DNA of 64,000 bases. It comes from Rhizobium sp. (lineage in GTDB: Bacteria; Pseudomonadota; Alphaproteobacteria; Rhizobiales; Rhizobiaceae). Positions 59,750 to 64,000 of this stretch are shown here, piece after piece. The translations under genes were made by a program, and so were the position numbers. The notes beneath the pieces were generated by a model. The model was given only the letters and a program-made list of their open reading frames with translations. It was not told the origin of the DNA and made no database searches. The DNA is taken from positions 1-64,000 of the forward strand of contig PEKW01000005.1 in the NCBI GenBank assembly GCA_002796995.1. Reading direction: 5' to 3'. The stretch's first letter is position 1. Every line of letters begins with the position of its first letter.

Positions 59750-60517
59750 TCAGCCGGCGCGCTGAGTAGGAGTTTTTGGCTGCTCTTGAATGATCGTTCT
59801 TAGTTCTTCCACCGTGAGCGGCTTGGCCCGGCGGTGAATCATAGCATGGCAGTTGGCGCATACCGGTATCAGATCATTGATCGGATCGACCTTGTAGGCT
59901 CCACCGCATTCATGGATCGGCTTGATGTGGTGTACGTGGATGTAACCTTGCCCCAAGGGACCATAGGTCTTGCCGAAATCGATTTCGCAGGCGTTGCACT
60001 TCGCGCCGTAGTGCTCAATGCACTTCATCCGGGCTTCCGGATTGCGTTCATAAGCGTTCACGACGACATTGAAAGACGCCCCCTCCCAGAACTCCTCTTC
60101 GACGACTTCCGGGATCGTCTCGAAGTCGTCTTCGATATGGGACGCATACCAACCATCAGGTAGTACGATGAGGCGAGCGTCCGTCAGTTCCGGGGTGAAC
60201 ATGGTGATTTGCGACGCAGAAAGCTCGCCCTCCTCCGGATTGCGGGGCTCGCCGACCATCGGAAAAGTTTTGAGACTGTAGCCTTCCTGTTCGATCAGGC
60301 GAATATGTTCGATGGCCTGACCATAGCCGTTGTTCTTGCGGCCTTTGGCACTGAACTTCCACCTCTTGCCCAAGATGCTACCCAACTTTCTGGTTTGGGA
60401 ATCCTGCCAAATGCCGAAGATTACGAAGCGTTCAGCCTCGTTCACAAAGGACCAACTCCAGTTCCAGTTGCCGCAAGTCGCCCCGTGGCTCTCAATGAAT
60501 TCTCGCCGGCTCACCAT
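59750..60517 (-). CDS. HNH endonuclease, McrA-like
   Basis: A 255-residue protein with an N-terminal domain (REFIESHGATCGNWNWSWSF, 5-24, then NEAERFVIFGIWQ), seen in modification-dependent HNH restriction proteins by my recollection. The C-terminal HNH nuclease is beta-beta-alpha-metal: zinc pair CNAC (174-177), His196-His197 in HVHHIKPI, Asn214 in DPINDLIPV, and CANCH (220-224) with His228. It probably cuts modified or invading DNA. It lies 155 bases upstream of hsdM on the same strand, separate enough to have its own promoter, and completes a second defence layer of the element. Confidence 0.85.
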   Translation of the reverse strand: MVSRREFIESHGATCGNWNWSWSFVNEAERFVIFGIWQDSQTRKLGSILGKRWKFSAKGRKNNGYGQAIEHIRLIEQEGYSLKTFPMVGEPRNPEEGELSASQITMFTPELTDARLIVLPDGWYASHIEDDFETIPEVVEEEFWEGASFNVVVNAYERNPEARMKCIEHYGAKCNACEIDFGKTYGPLGQGYIHVHHIKPIHECGGAYKVDPINDLIPVCANCHAMIHRRAKPLTVEELRTIIQEQPKTPTQRAG

Positions 60518-60663
60518 CTGTCGTCCCCCAAGTTGCCTCGGCAACTGTTACTAGAAGAAACTCGCTCTGCACAACGGGTCTGGTCGCGCTGCAACGGTGA
60601 AGAAAACTGAAAGCTCGCATACACGGCAGCGACAGGGGCGTTGAAGGCAAGCGGAGCTTTAGC

Positions 60664-60723
60664 TGCGCAGGTTGTTCCATGGCCTATGAATGGTGAACCA
60701 TTATGGGTGGAACAACCTGCGCA
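60664..60723. repeat. large inverted repeat with nested hairpin
   Basis: TGCGCAGGTTGTTCCA (60664-60679) is exactly repeated in inverse orientation at 60708-60723. The 28-base spacer holds a second small hairpin (AATGG and CCATT arms). It sits 8 bases after the stop of the basic 243-residue gene and about 146 bases upstream of the HNH gene. There is no T-tract on the minus strand, so a simple terminator is doubtful. Confidence 0.7.
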
Positions 60724-60731
60724 ATGCCAAT

Positions 60732-61463
60732 CTAGTTGGGAACGTGACCAGAAATCGCCTGCGGATTCGGTTTGCCCCGCTTCTCCCAGGTGCGGCGACA
60801 AATGCCGTACTCCTGCCAAGGCTTGGTCGCCGATACTGAAGTGGCCAGATACTCGTCGCGGGTCTTCTTGCCCGCTTGCCGACGCTTCTCGCGCTTACGC
60901 TCACAATCGCGCAGGCGGCGGAGCCGGTTCTGGATTTGCTGGCGCTGCCTCTTGGACACATCGCATGCGCCAATCGTGCGTATTCCAAGCCGCTGCCGCT
61001 CTTCGTATGTCAGGTGCAGGGCATGCCCCAGGGCGTCCGCCGTCAAGGGCGTGAAGCTTACCTTGGTTCGCTCGTAAGCGACCTCTTCGAGCTGCTGGAG
61101 CGTAGCCCACGGGTACCAGCGCCGGCCCCATTGCCGCGCCTTATCGATGAACTGATCGTTGTATTCAACAAAGAGCAGATTGCAGATGCATTCGAGATAG
61201 ATGAAGGCGTCGTCCGTCTCCGGCACCACTTGCCCGTGCCGATCCTTGATCAGCTTCTCGATTTCCCGCATGCGACCACGGAAGTGGCTCCACCGACTTT
61301 TGCGAACGCTAGTAACAAGGGCCTGATAGCCCAAGACGCATTCGCCAATCTTCTTCTGGACAATCTGCCGTTCGGCAACTCTAAAATCGGGTGGCTCGAT
61401 GGGTTGTGAGCCGAACGGTCTTGCCTGCTTATCTTCGGACACATTTCTTGGTATGATGCCCAT
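60732..61463 (-). CDS. basic hypothetical protein of the element (243 aa), putative DNA-binding
   Basis: Unknown function. The N-terminal half is mixed (for example ECICNLLFVEYNDQFIDKAR, LEEVAYERTKVSFTPLTADA). The C-terminal half is highly basic and ends in a helix-turn-helix-like pattern: HLTYEERQRLGIRTIGACDV, then LRDCERKREKRRQAGKKTRD and KPWQEYGICRRTWEKRGKP. That last pattern (W...G.SRRTW) is common in uncharacterised proteins of rhizobial plasmids and elements, by recollection. It lies near the AlpA-like gene, so a role in element regulation or replication is plausible. Confidence 0.7.
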   Translation of the reverse strand: MGIIPRNVSEDKQARPFGSQPIEPPDFRVAERQIVQKKIGECVLGYQALVTSVRKSRWSHFRGRMREIEKLIKDRHGQVVPETDDAFIYLECICNLLFVEYNDQFIDKARQWGRRWYPWATLQQLEEVAYERTKVSFTPLTADALGHALHLTYEERQRLGIRTIGACDVSKRQRQQIQNRLRRLRDCERKREKRRQAGKKTRDEYLATSVSATKPWQEYGICRRTWEKRGKPNPQAISGHVPN

Positions 61464-61559
61464 GCCGTCATCCTTTCGATTCTCTGGGAGGATTCAATGG
61501 CTTGTGTCGGCGGCAATCGGTCTGTTTGGCGACCGCCCGATTGCTTGCCGGCGCTTCTG

Positions 61560-61766
61560 TCAGGCTGCACCTTTGCAGCCATATTCCGAAGTGGATTGAT
61601 AGCTTTGCGCTTCAATCCAGGCCTCGATGTCGGAAGGCTTGTAAGCCACTCTCCGTCCGAGCTTGACGAAACGTGGCGATACTCCGGAGAGACGCATCTT
61701 GGCGAGGGTCGAAGGCGAGATATTGAGAATGCTTGCGGCCTGTTCGGCGCTGATAAGGTGATCCAT
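61560..61766 (-). CDS. AlpA/excisionase-like DNA-binding protein (68 aa)
   Basis: A 68-residue winged helix-turn-helix of the AlpA/MerR-like excisionase family: LISAEQAASILNISPSTLAK (4-23) is the DNA-reading helix pair and FVKLGRRVAYKPSDIEAWIE (33-52) the wing and last helix. Such proteins act as recombination directionality factors or activate int in P4-like elements. It is the next gene after the integrase on the same strand, with 167 bases between. Direct targets could be the 22-base end repeats. Confidence 0.85.
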   Translation of the reverse strand: MDHLISAEQAASILNISPSTLAKMRLSGVSPRFVKLGRRVAYKPSDIEAWIEAQSYQSTSEYGCKGAA

Positions 61767-61933
61767 TAACTGTCCTTTTCGAGGTCGTGCCTTGGGAGGG
61801 CGTTGAACGGTATGATTGTAGCGGAACAGCCCGGAAAAAGCATCTACTTCGGGCGCGTGTTAAGGCTTTTCCCAAGCGGAATATGCCATTCCGAAGTAAA
61901 ATCACATGCGTCAATCTTTATGTTGCTTTGCAA

Positions 61934-63106
61934 CTAAGACTGAACGACGCGAAGCTGGGGAAGAATATTAATCCGGCTGCCGATCTGACTTGCTGCAAGC
62001 TTCATCGGGTCATCCGCAAGATGCGCATACCGGGCCGTCGTCTGAGGCTGGGAGTGTCCCAGCAGCTTTCCTATCATCGGCAGAGACATGCCACTTGCGA
62101 CGGCGATCGAGGCAAACGAATGGCGCAAATCATGGATGCGCAGATCCGGAAAACCGGCCCGCTTACGAATGGTATTCCAAGGTTTCTGCAGGTTGACGAG
62201 CGAAGAGCCCTTCTTTTGACCGCAAATGATAAAGGGATTGCCTTCGAGGCGCGGGATCGAATCCAGCACCTGCAAGGCTGGCGCGCTCAGATAGATCTTC
62301 TTCGCACCGGTCTTCGAATCCGGCAGGCGGATGCAACCAGCACCGGAGTCGAGCCATTGCCACTGCGCCGACAAGATCTCGTTCAATCGAGCACCGGTCA
62401 GGATCAACAGCCGCACGGCGGCAATGACATAAGGGCTTGCAGTCCCCTCCGTCTCGATCTCGCTCAGAACCTCACCCAACTGTGCGATTTCAGCGGGAGA
62501 GAGGAAGCGCTCCCGCTTTCGCTCTCTGTAAAGTTCAACATGCAGGGCCGGATTGGTGAGGTCGGCTCGAAAGCCGTTCTTTTCGCACCAGTTGAAATAC
62601 TTGCGGAGAACAGCAAGCAGACGGTTCGCCTGATATGGCGTGGCTGAAAGGCTGTTGTGCAACTGGGCGACGTTCGCCCGCGATACCTCTGATATCGGCA
62701 TGCGGCGAAGGCGGGCCGGGACAAGCTTGGTAATGAGGCGCTTGTATTCGGCGGAGGAACGGCCCTTTAGCTTCGACTCAGCATGTTCCTTCAAGAACTG
62801 ATCCAGCAGGTCACCTGTCAGGGATTCCTCTCGCTTGGCGACACGCTCCGCCATCGGATCCTCGCCTCGCGCAACCTTCCGCAATGCGGCTTGCGCAAGA
62901 GAACGGGCTTGGTCCGGGGTGATCGGGCCGAATGCCCCCAGCGTCATACGCCGGGACTGGCAACCAACCCGATACTGCAGAATGAACACCTTTTTGCCAG
63001 CTGGCGTCACCTTCAAGCCGTAGCCCGTCAACTCGTCATCCCAGACGAACGAATCTTTACCGGATGGTGCCGCCGTCTCGACAAGGCGCTTGGTGATTTT
63101 GGGCAT
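61934..63106 (-). CDS. int: tyrosine-type site-specific integrase, P4 family
   Basis: A 390-residue integrase that should recombine the tRNA-Lys half-sites. It has the DUF4102-type N-terminal domain (LVETAAPSGKDSFVWDDELT, 8-27, with GYGLKVTPAGKKVFILQYR), the core-binding domain (~95-190), and the catalytic domain. Catalytic residues are all present: Arg240 (LTGARLNEIL), Lys265, His326 and Arg329 (HDLRHSFAS), His351 (LLGHSQ) and Tyr360 (TTARYAHL). It is transcribed away from attR and starts 164 bases inside it. The right end repeat lies 25-46 bases upstream of its ATG, so integrase expression and end binding may be linked. Confidence 0.95.
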   Translation of the reverse strand: MPKITKRLVETAAPSGKDSFVWDDELTGYGLKVTPAGKKVFILQYRVGCQSRRMTLGAFGPITPDQARSLAQAALRKVARGEDPMAERVAKREESLTGDLLDQFLKEHAESKLKGRSSAEYKRLITKLVPARLRRMPISEVSRANVAQLHNSLSATPYQANRLLAVLRKYFNWCEKNGFRADLTNPALHVELYRERKRERFLSPAEIAQLGEVLSEIETEGTASPYVIAAVRLLILTGARLNEILSAQWQWLDSGAGCIRLPDSKTGAKKIYLSAPALQVLDSIPRLEGNPFIICGQKKGSSLVNLQKPWNTIRKRAGFPDLRIHDLRHSFASIAVASGMSLPMIGKLLGHSQPQTTARYAHLADDPMKLAASQIGSRINILPQLRVVQS

Positions 63107-63130
63107 TGAAAACCTGCTTACTAGCTCGAT

Positions 63131-63152
63131 CCAGTAAGCATATAGTAAGCGA
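63131..63152 (+). repeat. right copy of the 22-base end repeat
   Basis: CCAG-T-AAGCATATAGTAAGC-G-A. It matches 52417-52438 in 20 of 22 positions. Inside each copy AAGC occurs twice, eleven bases apart, suggesting a dimeric or helical-phased protein site. It lies between the integrase ATG and attR. Confidence 0.6.
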
Positions 63153-63270
63153 ACCTGGCGGAATCCGCAAGAATCTCCGTGAATCTCACGGTTGGTTTTC
63201 CCTAGCTTTTCAACCCCATCATTGACCTTTTGGAGTGCGCTGGCTATCTCAGTGACGCTAGGGCAATCAA

Positions 63271-63316
63271 ACTTTTAATCAGTAGGTCCAGGGTTCGAAT
63301 CCCTGCGCTCTCACCA
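63271..63316 (+). repeat. attR: second copy of the tRNA-Lys 3' half
   Basis: Exact 46-base copy of 52327-52372, from the anticodon loop to CCA. Upstream bases differ from the tRNA, so no functional tRNA is made here. It marks the right end of the element. Confidence 0.9.
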
Positions 63317-63542
63317 TTCTTCCTTTGTCAATTGATGGCTATGTGGGCAGGTCGTTCCGAAGCCTCTTGTTGACGAGATTCGATCTCAGGGAACGGCGTT
63401 GTATCAGGGCTTCTTTGTGAACCGCTTCGCATATAATGCGTAGCGAAGCACGAATACATTCCAAGAAGAGCCTTCAAATACCCTTGTATTGGTCGCGGTC
63501 ATAGTTCTTGATGGGTGCACCATCGTCCCAAGAGACTCGCAA
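63317..63542. other. gap to the right of attR
   Basis: I see no gene in these 226 bases apart from the start region of the next frame. There is a 7-base inverted repeat (GCTTCGC at 63424-63430 with GCGAAGC at 63443-63449). Composition remains lower in GC than the chromosome to the left of the tRNA. Confidence 0.4.
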
Positions 63543-64000
63543 ATGGCCAAAACGAATGTCGAGAGAATTCGCAATCTGCTGGATTCCATCCAAGGTCGCG
63601 TGGGCCATTTGATGGGCTTTGGTGAACAGTTGGGCGACTGGCACCAGTACCCGGCATTTCGTGAATCTTCGATCCGCCTTCTCTCACTGAAGTCCGATTG
63701 GTTATCGCGAGCGGATCGCTTGTCACCGGGAGATCTAGATACGTTCCGGGCGGAAATCGACCACATTCTCAGACTGTCGAATGATCGGGGTTTGGATAGA
63801 CAAATAAGAGACGGCGATTCATTTCGTAAGGCGAACCTGGCAATCGAGCAAGAGTGCATATCTATCAAGAACATGCTCGCTGGCATACAGATAGGCCTTA
63901 ACCAGATGAGCTTAGATGAGTTGGGGAGTTTGGTGCCCGACCAGAAAATTGCTGCGTTTCAGTTCGGTTTTGACGGCGACAGCATCGTGGTGTTGGCCCA
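63543..64000 (+). CDS. hypothetical protein, cut by the right edge
   Basis: The ATG at 63543 opens a frame that stays open to the end of the window (at least 152 residues, 3' end missing). The product is soluble and helical, starting MAKTNVERIRNLLDSIQGRV with FRESSIRLLSLKSDWLSRAD and a second part DQKIAAFQFGFDGDSIVVLA. No known domain is obvious. Codon use is less GC-biased than the core genes, so the DNA beyond attR may also be acquired. The opposite strand carries a shorter frame that looks like a shadow (Ser/Arg-rich). Confidence 0.5.
   Translation, partial: MAKTNVERIRNLLDSIQGRVGHLMGFGEQLGDWHQYPAFRESSIRLLSLKSDWLSRADRLSPGDLDTFRAEIDHILRLSNDRGLDRQIRDGDSFRKANLAIEQECISIKNMLAGIQIGLNQMSLDELGSLVPDQKIAAFQFGFDGDSIVVLA

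Larger units (their letters stand above)
52327..63316. mobile_element. integrated defence element in tRNA-Lys (~10.9 kb)
   Basis: The region is bounded by a 46-base exact direct repeat: the 3' half of tRNA-Lys at 52327-52372 and a second copy at 63271-63316. It carries a P4-type tyrosine integrase next to the right repeat, an AlpA-like protein, a basic putative DNA-binding protein, and a defence cargo (HNH nuclease and type I restriction-modification with two extra genes). All genes are on the minus strand and read from right to left. Base composition is visibly less GC-rich than the flanking left chromosome. No relaxase, secretion, replication initiator, capsid or packaging gene is recognisable, so transfer must depend on something else (phage, a helper element or conjugation of the whole chromosome). 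Confidence 0.9.

Noticed and set aside
60664..60723. The large inverted repeat as an intrinsic terminator
   Set aside because: No T run follows on the minus strand, and the loop is long and itself structured. Kept as an unexplained repeat.
63271..63316. A possible second tRNA-Lys gene
   Set aside because: Only the 3' half is present. The acceptor 5' strand and D-arm are missing, so it is an attachment-site copy.
63404..63886. A 160-codon minus-strand frame to the right of attR
   Set aside because: It is Ser/Arg/Cys-rich with no structure. The plus-strand frame from 63543 reads as a normal helical protein and is preferred.

Overview
The window is GC-rich chromosomal DNA of an alphaproteobacterium of the order Hyphomicrobiales (Rhizobiales), most likely family Rhizobiaceae. 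I base this on a one-step phosphatidylcholine synthase (pcs), an IalB-family protein, a glnB-glnA pair behind a sigma-54-type promoter, a GTTC-N7-GTTC LexA site between ssb and uvrA, and rhizobial-type RecX, MarC and DUF502 proteins. Genus and species cannot be fixed by eye.

Positions 1-52,300 are ordinary core chromosome. From left to right: recX; a glutathionyl-hydroquinone-reductase-like GST coupled to a serine esterase; the minus-strand translation/tRNA block coaD-ppiA-ppiB and ydcZ-queA-tgt (queuosine insertion); three very small plus-strand genes; a bidirectional terminator; gyrA; marC; ssb and uvrA facing away from one SOS box; a DUF72 protein; a Na/Pi-cotransporter-like protein; an EamA exporter; the NAD(P)H-hydrate repair enzyme; glnB-glnA; an orphan TAXI binding protein with a membrane-anchored coiled-coil partner; hspQ; an IalB-like protein; an orphan YejA-like binding protein; an FrnE-like DsbA; sdhE-mfd divergent from recG; glmS-GNAT-DUF502; glmU; a four-gene BMP-type (nucleoside-like) ABC importer; pcs; a UbiH-like flavoprotein; an AEC carrier; and ccdA.

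At 52,297 there is an intact tRNA-Lys(UUU). Its last 46 bases are repeated exactly at 63,271-63,316, and the roughly 10.9 kb between is an integrated element with visibly lower GC. It holds a P4-type tyrosine integrase and an AlpA-like DNA-binding protein at the right end. Its cargo is a compact defence module: an HNH (McrA-like) nuclease and a type I restriction-modification operon. The operon reads hsdM, hsdS, a CBS-pair protein with a C-terminal HEPN-like Rx4H motif, hsdR, and an uncharacterised 224-residue protein. Each gene overlaps the next by exactly four bases. No conjugation, capsid or packaging genes are visible.

The most notable candidate for an undescribed system is the CBS-HEPN-like protein placed between hsdS and hsdR. 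Its position and motif recall the PrrC and RloC nucleases that guard type I restriction complexes, but it has a predicted ligand-sensing CBS pair in place of their NTPase domain. Other points of interest are a queuosine transglycosylase that lacks most of its zinc ligands, a transporter gene fused into the queA-tgt operon, and a gene open at the right edge beyond the element, which suggests that accessory DNA continues.
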